The position numbers and the translations under genes were made by a program. Of a stretch of DNA of 12,863 nucleotides, positions 7,094 to 12,863 are shown piece after piece. The notes under the pieces are model-generated. The model had not been told where the DNA came from. It ran no database searches and was given only the letters and a program-made list of their open reading frames with translations. Numbering within the stretch: the first letter of the stretch is position 1; every line of letters begins with the position of its first letter. The DNA is from Actinomycetota bacterium (GTDB lineage: Bacteria; Actinomycetota; Actinomycetes; Nanopelagicales; Nanopelagicaceae): the NCBI GenBank assembly GCA_009697555.1, contig WLQV01000008.1, positions 1-12,863 on the forward strand. Direction: 5' to 3'.

Positions 7094-8647
7094 CTTAGCA
7101 ATTGTTCCTCTAAGAAATTCTGCAGATTTATTGCGCTCTGGGACTTTAACAATTACAACTGATAATGCGCTGATTGGTTTTGCAATTTCCCGATTGAGCT
7201 CTTGATAATTTGATACTTCCACAACATCACTAGTAAAACTCTTAGCTAGCGCCATGAGATTAACGTCTTGCGGAGTTCCAAAAATATCTTCAAAACCAGC
7301 GACATTTGCTTGTGGCAGTGTGGAGAAGATTCCCCCGCCATTATTGTCAATCACGAAAATCCGGAGCTTCACTTTTCGTGCCGTTAGCAATCCTGACATG
7401 TCATGAAGAAAAGCAAGATCGCCGATAATCGCAGTGGCCCCGCTATGTACCTGAGCAATACCGGCCGCAGTAGAAATGTTGCCATCAATTCCGGCTAGCC
7501 CCCGATTGGCATAGGTAGTAATTCCACTGCGTGGTTTTGCAAATGCTTCTAAGTCGCGAATCGGGCGCGATGAAGAGATATAAAGTGGCGCCTCAGATAA
7601 TCCTGCTGCAATCGCCCTGGCAATCATCCCTTCCTGCCAGTCATCAATTCCTGCAATTACTTTTTCGCTCTCTGCCGAAGCAGCGTTCCACATTTCCAAC
7701 CACTCGTTATCTTCGGATTTTTTCTTGACCGATGGCAGGGATGTAAAGATTTCATCAGCAGTTCTGAGTGAGTCGATCGTGGCGGTTCGCGGATCTATTA
7801 CGGAGATGAATTCGCTCTCTGCAATTAGTGCATTTATTGATCGAGATAAAGTGGTCCGGCCAATGATGATTACCTGCTTGCAATGAAGTTTCTTACGATT
7901 CTCCTCTGATCCTAAATAGAGGGATGCGTGAGCTTGTGCATCTGGGAAAGAGAGTGGATCTTCTGCAATGAATGGCAATTGAGTGGCAGCAATAAAATCC
8001 TTTATCTCACTCACAGAAAAACCAGCACGGTCATGACCGACTATGACTACGGCATGTTCTTCTTTAAATGTGATTTCTTCAGTAATTGCTCGCTTTGCCG
8101 GAGCTTTAATCTCAATTTGGTTGGCTAACCAGTGAGTTGATTCATCACTAAGTAAGGGTTCATCGAATTGCAAATTGATGTGACTTGGTCCCGCTGAGAT
8201 TGCATCTAAGTGCGCAGTGAGATCAAAGTTTATTTCTGACACATCGGCCGAGAAAGTTACCGCGCTACCAAAAATACCCACTTGATCAGTAGTTTGATTA
8301 GATCCAGTCTTGCGCAATCGCGCTGGGCGATCGGCAGATAAGACCAAGAGTGGAATTGCCGAGTGATGGGCCTCTAGTACTGCAGGGTGGTAATTAGCTA
8401 ACGCGGTTCCGCTGGTGCAGACCACTGAAACGATTCGCTTGCTCGCCTTTGCAATACCTAGGGCAAAGAATGCTGCGCTTCGCTCATCGATTGAGACATG
8501 GAGCGTAATTACTCCACTCTTACTTGCCTGATAGAGCGCAATAGATAGCGGTGCATTACGAGAACCTGGTGAGAGAACAACATCTTTAACGCCAACTTCA
8601 ATGAGCTGGCATACCAGTGAACGGGCGAGAAGAGTTGAGTTATTCAC
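7079..8647 (-). CDS. menD: SEPHCHC synthase (MenD)
   Basis: MenD is a thiamine-diphosphate enzyme that joins 2-oxoglutarate-derived succinic semialdehyde to isochorismate, giving SEPHCHC. I place the start at the GTG at 8647: it overlaps the menC stop as GTGA, and the resulting MNNSTLLARSLV...VVLSPGSRNAPL matches the usual actinobacterial N-terminus. The ATG at 8689 is in frame but would add 14 residues and overlap menC by 46 bases. The 522-residue protein has SPGSRNAPL at 26-34, E55 in DERSAAFFALG (the cofactor-activating glutamate), R107 and R110 in ADRPARLR, and the Mg/ThDP site from GDLAFLHD (409-416) to DNNGGGIFS (434-442). Length is normal for the family. It is the last gene of the menB-menC-menD operon and meets menF tail-to-tail. 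Confidence 0.95.
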   Translation of the reverse strand: MNNSTLLARSLVCQLIEVGVKDVVLSPGSRNAPLSIALYQASKSGVITLHVSIDERSAAFFALGIAKASKRIVSVVCTSGTALANYHPAVLEAHHSAIPLLVLSADRPARLRKTGSNQTTDQVGIFGSAVTFSADVSEINFDLTAHLDAISAGPSHINLQFDEPLLSDESTHWLANQIEIKAPAKRAITEEITFKEEHAVVIVGHDRAGFSVSEIKDFIAATQLPFIAEDPLSFPDAQAHASLYLGSEENRKKLHCKQVIIIGRTTLSRSINALIAESEFISVIDPRTATIDSLRTADEIFTSLPSVKKKSEDNEWLEMWNAASAESEKVIAGIDDWQEGMIARAIAAGLSEAPLYISSSRPIRDLEAFAKPRSGITTYANRGLAGIDGNISTAAGIAQVHSGATAIIGDLAFLHDMSGLLTARKVKLRIFVIDNNGGGIFSTLPQANVAGFEDIFGTPQDVNLMALAKSFTSDVVEVSNYQELNREIAKPISALSVVIVKVPERNKSAEFLRGTIAKLASL

Positions 8648-9591
8648 GATAACAACTTCGACGTTCTCATGATTCGATTCTTCCACCATTCGAATCGTTC
8701 GGCTGACACATCTAATCCCTCAAGCACTGGTTCGCAATCTGCAATCTCAATACATCCATCGACTATAGGCAGATCTGCCACATTTGAACGCATCAGCGAT
8801 GCCGTTGCTAGCCCGCAGGCAAAATCTAACCGCGGAAGTGCTGCGGCAAGTTTCAATCCATAAGAGATTCCCACAGCACTTTCAAGTGCGCTGGAAACAA
8901 TCACAGGAAGCTTGTGATGCTCAGCCATTTTTAGCGCACGAACAATTCCGCCTAGTGGTTGAACTTTGAGCATTAAGAAATCAACTGCGCCTTGTAAATC
9001 AACAGTAAAAGGATCTTTCGCTTTTCTTAGGACTTCATCTCCGGCAATTAATAAGGGGATTCTAATTTTATTTTTTAGCTCGCGGAGCTCTTCGACAGTA
9101 GCGCAAGGTTGTTCGACATATTCAAAGGTGCCTACCTCTTCAAACATTGCATAGAGATTGCGGAGGGCATCATCAACGCTCCAGGAGCCATTTACATCGA
9201 TTCTGATTTTCGCTTTGCTATTGAGCGATTTAATCCAAGCTACTCGGGCAACATCTTCTGCCAGGTTCTCGCCCACTTTTATTTTGAAGGTAGTAACTCC
9301 TGGATAAGAAGCAACAATCTCTTCTAGCCTCTTCTTATCGTTTATCGCAGGAATTGTTCCGTTTACTGCAATTTTCTTACGTAATAAAGGTGGCGCAGGA
9401 GTTGTTGCAGCTTCAATGGCGCAAGCTAGCCATGGCGCTGATTCTTGATCATCGTATTCAAGGAAGGGCGAGAACTCCGCCCAGCCATGTTCGCCCTTAA
9501 AGAGTGCAACTTCTCGAACGGTAACGCCACGAAAATTTGTTTTTGTTGGTAGCGCTACTACACGCAATGTATCGAGCAGGGAATTCAACAT
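8644..9591 (-). CDS. menC: o-Succinylbenzoate synthase (MenC)
   Basis: MenC dehydrates SHCHC to o-succinylbenzoate. It belongs to the enolase superfamily, muconate-lactonizing/OSBS group. The 315-residue protein shows the catalytic barrel residues: the KxK pair K103 and K105 in TFKIKVG, the metal ligands D132 in IDVNGSW, E160 in YVEQPC and D185 in AGDE, and the second catalytic lysine K209 in MLKVQPLGG. The ATG at 9591 is 14 bases after the menB stop, with no clear ribosome site. The stop overlaps the GTG of menD by four bases (GTGA). Some family members also racemise N-acyl amino acids, but the men operon context argues for OSBS activity. Confidence 0.94.
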   Translation of the reverse strand: MLNSLLDTLRVVALPTKTNFRGVTVREVALFKGEHGWAEFSPFLEYDDQESAPWLACAIEAATTPAPPLLRKKIAVNGTIPAINDKKRLEEIVASYPGVTTFKIKVGENLAEDVARVAWIKSLNSKAKIRIDVNGSWSVDDALRNLYAMFEEVGTFEYVEQPCATVEELRELKNKIRIPLLIAGDEVLRKAKDPFTVDLQGAVDFLMLKVQPLGGIVRALKMAEHHKLPVIVSSALESAVGISYGLKLAAALPRLDFACGLATASLMRSNVADLPIVDGCIEIADCEPVLEGLDVSAERFEWWKNRIMRTSKLLS

Positions 9592-9605
9592 AATTTTCGA
9601 GGCAA

Positions 9606-10484
9606 CTATGGACGCTTTGGAAATTTTCCGAAATCTGGAGCGCGCTTCTCTTTATAAGCATCGCGCCCCTCTTGACCTTCTTCAGTCATGTAGAAGAGCA
9701 AGGTGGCATCGCCGGCTAATTGTTGAACACCGGCTAAACCATCATCTGCTGCATTCATTCCCGCTTTCAACAGGCGAAGTGCAATTGGCGAATTACGTAA
9801 CATCTCGCGGCACCAAGAAACAGTTTCGGCTTCTAATTGCGCAAGTGGAACAACAGTATTTACTAAACCCATGTCGAGTGCTTCTTGCGCCGAGTACTCT
9901 CTCGTGAGAAACCAAATTTCTCGTGCTTTCTTCTGGCCCACATGTGCCGCTAATAATCCAGCCCCATAACCACCATCGAATGAACCAACCATTGGACCGG
10001 TCTGACCAAACTTTGCATTATCTGCAGCGATAGTGAGATCGCAGACCACATGTAATACATGGCCGCCGCCGATCGCCCAACCAGCAACCATTGCAACGAC
10101 TGGTTTAGGAGTGCGTCGAATTTGAATCTGCAGATCTAAAACATTGAGTCGACCAATTCCCTTTTTCGCTAAGGAATCATTGCCAAGATAGCCATCATCT
10201 CCGCGCACGCTAATGTCACCGCCGGAACAGAATGCTTCAGTGCCTGCGCCAGTAAATATAATTGCGCCTACGCTCTCATTATCTCGAGCTAAGGAAAATG
10301 CTTCTTGTAATTCAATAATTGTTTGTGGTCGGAAGGCATTTCTTACTTCTGGGCGATTGATAGTTATCTTCGCCATTCCTTCACTGACTTCGTAAATAAT
10401 ATCGGTGAAGTGCAAACCTTCGGCTACGCGTTGCCATTGTGGAATTGCGCGACTACCAAAATCTCGTTTTATCGGCTTGCTCAC
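9606..10484 (-). CDS. menB: 1,4-Dihydroxy-2-naphthoyl-CoA synthase (MenB)
   Basis: MenB closes the second ring of the naphthoquinone by a Dieckmann-type condensation of OSB-CoA (crotonase superfamily). With the GTG at 10484 the protein is 292 residues, near the usual 285-315. It has the oxyanion-hole regions CSGGD at 86-90 and AIGGGHVLH at 137-145, [14 protein letters not shown] at 161-174 with catalytic D170, and the closing [19 protein letters not shown] at 267-285 with Y277. The glycine in QTGP places it with MenB enzymes that use bicarbonate as the base, like the E. coli enzyme (inference from family knowledge). The frame runs open to an ATG at 10766, but that stretch lies antisense to menE and is low in family likeness. 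The strong AGGAG five bases before the GTG decides the start. Confidence 0.96.
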   Translation of the reverse strand: MSKPIKRDFGSRAIPQWQRVAEGLHFTDIIYEVSEGMAKITINRPEVRNAFRPQTIIELQEAFSLARDNESVGAIIFTGAGTEAFCSGGDISVRGDDGYLGNDSLAKKGIGRLNVLDLQIQIRRTPKPVVAMVAGWAIGGGHVLHVVCDLTIAADNAKFGQTGPMVGSFDGGYGAGLLAAHVGQKKAREIWFLTREYSAQEALDMGLVNTVVPLAQLEAETVSWCREMLRNSPIALRLLKAGMNAADDGLAGVQQLAGDATLLFYMTEEGQEGRDAYKEKRAPDFGKFPKRP

Positions 10485-10489
10485 GATGG

Positions 10490-10498
10490 CTCCTCTCC
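10490..10498 (-). promoter_or_regulatory. Strong Shine-Dalgarno site deciding the menB start
   Basis: GGAGAGGAG on the minus strand ends five bases before the menB GTG at 10484. It supports the 292-residue form of MenB over the long upstream extension of the reading frame. Confidence 0.75.
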
Positions 10499-10509
10499 GA
10501 TTCAAGCGA

Positions 10510-10516
10510 TAGCCTA
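10510..10516. promoter_or_regulatory. Symmetric divergent -10 element between menB and menE
   Basis: The seven bases TAGCCTA contain a TAnnnT box on each strand: TAGCCT forward (10510-10515) and TAGGCT reverse (10516 to 10511). Forward transcription would begin near 10522, three bases before the menE ATG. Reverse transcription would begin near 10504, leaving about 20 bases with the menB ribosome site. A reverse -35, GTGACG at 10540-10535, is 18 bases from the reverse -10. The forward -35 is poor. One element could drive both men operons. Confidence 0.35.
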
Positions 10517-10524
10517 CGGTGATA

Positions 10525-11589
10525 ATGGTGAAATCGTCACGGCGGGAATTGCTCGCTACGGAGCAGGGGTGGTCAATCCCACAGGTGATGGCTGCTCTTG
10601 CTGGCGCAATTGAAGGCACGGGGCCAGCACTTGGATTTGGCAGTATCGCAAGTACGGAAGTTCCAGAAGAGATTGCACTTGTTGTAGGTACGAGTGGTTC
10701 GACTGGAGATGCAAAAGAAGTAGCACTCACCAGAGCTGCACTCTTGCACTCTGCAACAGAGAGCAATAGATATCTTGGTGCAGAAATTGGTGACAGTTGG
10801 GCGCTCTCTCTACCACTTACTCACATCGCTGCAGTCAATGTTCTACTGCGGGCTTACTTATTAAAGAGTCAACCAGTTGATGCGCGAACTTCACATCAGC
10901 CTGCAGATTTCACTGCGATTGTTCCTACGCAACTTTTTCGAGCCCTCAATGGCGATAACGAACTCTTGGAAACGCTTATCGGAATGAAATCAATTCTGGT
11001 TGGCGGCGCCGCACTCTCTGATGATCTTTATCAACGGGCAAGTGATCGTGGGGTAAAGATTGTCCGTACCTATGGAATGAGTGAAACATCAGGTGGCTGC
11101 ATCTATGACGGCGCGGCTCTGCCTGGCGTTACATTCACCTTAGAAAGTAATGGCGAAATCAGCATTGGTGGAAAAACGCTAGCCAGCGGATATCTCAGAG
11201 CCGGTCAACTAGATGCCACAAATTTCAAATCTGGCATCTTTCGCACGCGTGATTTTGGAAAGTTAGAGAATGGAAAATTACAAGTTCTTGGTCGCGTAGA
11301 TGACATCGTCATTACTGGCGGGGAAAATCTCTCGCTAGATCTCGTCGAGTCTGTACTTAAAAACTTTCTTAAAAGCGAGGAGTGCGCTGCCTTCACAGTT
11401 GAAGATGCCGAATGGGGCGCAGCACTCTGCATCGCAACAATCAGTGAAGTTAATAAAGAGGTAATTAGTAATCTCCTTGAAGAAAGTATCGGAGTTCACG
11501 CAAAACCCAAGCACTTCACAGTTGTAGATCGAATTCCAAGAACTAGTATTGGCAAAGTTGATCGCCGCCAACTAGGAGTAAATAAATGA
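10525..11589 (+). CDS. menE: o-Succinylbenzoate-CoA ligase (MenE), short actinobacterial form
   Basis: MenE activates o-succinylbenzoate as the adenylate and then the CoA thioester, the substrate of MenB. From the ATG at 10525 the protein is 354 residues. It has the P-loop [10 protein letters not shown] at 55-64, YGMSETSGG at 183-191, the ribose-binding aspartate D243 in RTRDFG, the hinge [13 protein letters not shown] at 256-268, and the adenylation lysine K344 in TSIGKVDRR. Only about 54 residues precede the P-loop, where E. coli MenE has well over 100. Actinobacterial MenE proteins are similarly short, so this is not a truncation here. An in-frame TAG at 10510 limits the start to the GTG at 10519, this ATG or the GTG at 10528. 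No ribosome site is present, so the message may be almost leaderless. The stop overlaps the menA ATG (ATGA). Confidence 0.93.
   Translation: MVKSSRRELLATEQGWSIPQVMAALAGAIEGTGPALGFGSIASTEVPEEIALVVGTSGSTGDAKEVALTRAALLHSATESNRYLGAEIGDSWALSLPLTHIAAVNVLLRAYLLKSQPVDARTSHQPADFTAIVPTQLFRALNGDNELLETLIGMKSILVGGAALSDDLYQRASDRGVKIVRTYGMSETSGGCIYDGAALPGVTFTLESNGEISIGGKTLASGYLRAGQLDATNFKSGIFRTRDFGKLENGKLQVLGRVDDIVITGGENLSLDLVESVLKNFLKSEECAAFTVEDAEWGAALCIATISEVNKEVISNLLEESIGVHAKPKHFTVVDRIPRTSIGKVDRRQLGVNK
11574..11578 (+). promoter_or_regulatory. Shine-Dalgarno site for menA
   Basis: AGGAG lies inside the last codons of menE, seven bases before the menA ATG at 11586. Together with the ATGA overlap it fixes the menA start and suggests coupled translation. 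Confidence 0.7.
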
Positions 11590-12443
11590 ACTTTAAAACT
11601 TGGCTCATTGGGGCGAGAGTAAAGACGCTGCCTGCTGCGGTCTCGCCAGTTCTTGTTGGAACAGCACTTGCTGGAATGGATCGACATTGGTTGCGTGCAC
11701 TTCTTGCCCTTATTGTGAGTTTGTCACTTCAAATTGCAGTCAACTTTGCAAACGATTACTCCGATGGCGTTCGTGGCACTGATGAAAATCGAGTAGGTCC
11801 TACTCGATTAGTTGCTGGTGGATTAGCTTCAGCTAGCGCCGTAAAACGTGCAGCACAGATCTGTTTTCTCGTAGCTGCGATTGCTGGTGGCGTACTTGCA
11901 GCGCAGACCTCTTACTGGCTACTAGTTGTGGGTGTAATTGCAATTGCAGCCGCCTGGTTTTATACCGGTGGCTCAAATCCCTATGGCTATTTAGGTTTTG
12001 GTGAGATTTCAGTATTCATTTTCTTTGGCTTAGTAGCGACCATGGGTACCTACTATGTTCAGAGCGAGCAGATCACACTCTTAAGTTTCATTGCGGCTAT
12101 TCCTATGGGAGCTCTCTCCTGCGCAATATTGATGATCAATAACTTACGCGATCGTGCGCAGGATGAGTTAGTTGGCAAACGCACATTGGCGGTGCGTATC
12201 GGAGATCGAGCAGGTAAGCGACTCTTCATTCTTCTTATCCTTCTTGCACACCTAGCCGCCCTGGCAACTCTTACGCCATTTGCAGTATTCACACTACTTA
12301 TTGCACCACTCTCATTTGACCTTGCTCGAAGTGTCGGTTTGGTTACTGAGCGCCAGGCTTTTATTCCACTTCTCGGCAAAGCCGGTCGGTTGCAACTCAT
12401 TTTTGCAGTTGGACTATCAGCAGCTCTCTGGCTCTCGACTTAA
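11586..12443 (+). CDS. menA: 1,4-Dihydroxy-2-naphthoate polyprenyltransferase (MenA)
   Basis: MenA attaches the polyprenyl side chain to 1,4-dihydroxy-2-naphthoate in the membrane, giving demethylmenaquinone. The 285-residue protein is a UbiA-family prenyltransferase with about eight or nine hydrophobic helices. The first Asp-rich Mg/diphosphate motif is NDYSD at 56-60, followed by GTDE and GPTRLVAGG at 71-79. The second is NNLRDRAQD at 185-193, followed by GKRTLAVRIG at 197-206. These spacings and the NFANDYSDG context are typical of MenA rather than UbiA or COX10. It shares an operon with menE. The product is the substrate of MenG, encoded at 4482-5174. Confidence 0.95.
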   Translation: MNFKTWLIGARVKTLPAAVSPVLVGTALAGMDRHWLRALLALIVSLSLQIAVNFANDYSDGVRGTDENRVGPTRLVAGGLASASAVKRAAQICFLVAAIAGGVLAAQTSYWLLVVGVIAIAAAWFYTGGSNPYGYLGFGEISVFIFFGLVATMGTYYVQSEQITLLSFIAAIPMGALSCAILMINNLRDRAQDELVGKRTLAVRIGDRAGKRLFILLILLAHLAALATLTPFAVFTLLIAPLSFDLARSVGLVTERQAFIPLLGKAGRLQLIFAVGLSAALWLST

Positions 12444-12456
12444 CTGGTTGCGGTAA

Positions 12457-12471
12457 AGATCGCTAGGATCT
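12457..12471. promoter_or_regulatory. Palindrome AGATC-N5-GATCT over the -10 of the gene at 12476
   Basis: A perfect five-base inverted repeat with a five-base spacer, having the same arms and spacing as the one at 5213-5227. Here it covers the TAGGAT -10 box, a position where a bound protein would repress. The shared design suggests a common regulator, but two occurrences are thin evidence. Confidence 0.3.
12464..12469 (+). promoter_or_regulatory. -10 box of a leaderless promoter for the small membrane protein gene
   Basis: TAGGAT fits TAnnnT and ends six bases before the ATG at 12476, the same spacing as at bioY. Its TAG is an in-frame stop, so the ATG is the first usable start. There is no ribosome site, and no convincing -35 upstream. 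The gene could also be reached by read-through from menA, which ends 32 bases earlier. Confidence 0.45.
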
Positions 12472-12475
12472 GAGC

Positions 12476-12730
12476 ATGCTTCGAGTTCTTGTGATTGTTC
12501 TTCCACTGATCTTTCAAATCTACTGCCTCGTTGATTGCGCACAGACTCCTGCTGAGAAGCTGCGCAACCTGCCAAAGTGGGCATGGATCGCCATAATTAT
12601 TATTTTCTCACTGATCGGTTCTATCGGTTACATCATTGCTGGACGCGCGCCTCGAGGTGGTTTTAGTTCTGGACCTAAGCGTCGAGTCCTGCCACCTGAT
12701 GATGATCCAGACTTCCTCAAAAATCTATAA
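12476..12730 (+). CDS. Small membrane protein with PLDc_N-type domain, function unknown
   Basis: An 84-residue protein with two predicted membrane helices, about residues 3-19 and 36-55. Between them is a short polar loop with PAEKLRNLPKWAW, and after the second helix a Gly/Arg-rich stretch and an acidic end (PPDDDPDFL, 73-81). The helix-loop-helix with a LPKWxW entry to the second helix resembles the phospholipase D nuclease N-terminal (PLDc_N) family. It has no catalytic HKD motif, so nothing points to phospholipase activity. Small proteins of this family are, to my knowledge, often found beside menA/menE in Actinobacteria, which hints at a membrane or quinone-related role but does not prove one. 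The start is forced by an in-frame TAG in the -10 box. A strong terminator follows. Confidence 0.8.
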   Translation: MLRVLVIVLPLIFQIYCLVDCAQTPAEKLRNLPKWAWIAIIIIFSLIGSIGYIIAGRAPRGGFSSGPKRRVLPPDDDPDFLKNL

Positions 12731-12747
12731 GTTTTAAATTAAGTCAT

Positions 12748-12787
12748 AAAAATAAGGCCCTACTCAATTGAGTAGGGCCTTATTTTT
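12748..12787. terminator. Bidirectional intrinsic terminator
   Basis: Two perfect 20-base arms form an uninterrupted inverted repeat. The GC core is AAGGCCCTACTC pairing with GAGTAGGGCCTT around a short AATT centre. An A-tract flanks the left arm and a T-tract the right arm, so the hairpin has a U run in both transcripts. It ends the plus-strand gene at 12476 and the minus-strand gene entering from the right edge. Confidence 0.92.
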
Positions 12788-12798
12788 TATTGAGATAT

Positions 12799-12863
12799 TT
12801 ATTTTGCAGCTACTGGCTTAACTGGACGAACTGGCTTTGCACCAGCTGCTGTTACAGCTGCAG
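12799..12863 (-). CDS. C-terminal tail of an unidentified minus-strand gene
   Basis: Reading in from the right edge on the minus strand, one frame gives about 20 residues ending in TAAGAKPVRPVKPVAAK and a TAA stop. The end lies 12 bases from the bidirectional terminator, as expected for a real gene 3' end. The tail is rich in Ala, Pro, Val and Lys and looks disordered and basic, as in some nucleoid-associated, ribosomal or RNA-binding proteins of Actinobacteria. The visible part is too short to name the gene. Confidence 0.6.
   Translation of the reverse strand, partial: AAVTAAGAKPVRPVKPVAAK

Noticed and set aside
10485..10766. N-terminal extension of the menB frame by 94 codons
   Set aside because: It lies antisense over the start of menE, is low-complexity Ser/Ala/Pro/Val-rich, matches no crotonase-family N-terminus, and a strong ribosome site precedes the GTG at 10484.
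10525..11589. menE as a truncated or decaying gene because of its short N-terminus
   Set aside because: All adenylation motifs and the catalytic lysine are intact, and short MenE proteins are normal in Actinobacteria.
1..12863. CRISPR arrays, tRNA or rRNA genes, insertion sequences, phage or defence genes
   Set aside because: No regularly spaced direct repeats, no clover-leaf or rRNA-like stretches, and no transposase, integrase or defence motifs were seen; nearly all bases belong to recognised nuo, men and bioY genes.

Overview
The window is a chromosomal housekeeping segment from a member of the Actinomycetota (Actinobacteria) with moderate-to-low GC. The best guess is a streamlined freshwater lineage of the Nanopelagicales (acI) type. 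This rests on four things: an actinobacterial complex I operon beginning nuoA-B-C-D-E-F; menG next to nuoA; a short actinobacterial-style MenE; and very tight gene packing with several start codons that appear leaderless behind TAnnnT -10 boxes. The order-level assignment is inference.

Layout. Positions 1-4438 (minus strand) hold the front of the NADH:quinone oxidoreductase operon, nuoA, nuoB, nuoC, nuoD, nuoE and the first 304 codons of nuoF, which runs off the left edge. These genes overlap or abut. Positions 4482-5174 (minus) hold menG, the last methylation step of menaquinone synthesis. A 92-bp divergent regulatory region (5175-5266) then faces bioY (biotin-uptake S component) and menF (isochorismate synthase) on the plus strand. 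Positions 7079-10484 (minus) form a menB-menC-menD operon whose last gene runs tail-to-tail into menF with a 15-bp overlap. A 40-bp divergent gap (10485-10524) separates menB from menE-menA on the plus strand. A small membrane protein with a PLDc_N-type N-terminus follows at 12476. A perfect 20-bp inverted repeat forms a bidirectional terminator, and beyond it is the C-terminal tail of an unidentified minus-strand gene at the right edge.

How the genes work together. MenF, MenD, MenC, MenE, MenB, MenA and MenG cover chorismate to menaquinone apart from MenH (SHCHC synthase) and a dedicated DHNA-CoA thioesterase, which are not here. The menaquinone is the electron acceptor for the adjacent NDH-1 complex. 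The window therefore couples the quinone supply with the enzyme that reduces it. bioY is the one metabolically unrelated gene and appears to share a transcript with menF.

I found no mobile element, CRISPR array, RNA gene, defence system or other clearly undescribed system. The points worth a second look are regulatory: a repeated AGATC-N5-GATCT palindrome, a second palindrome inside the bioY promoter, a symmetric divergent -10 box between menB and menE, and the start-codon corrections for nuoA, menB and menD.
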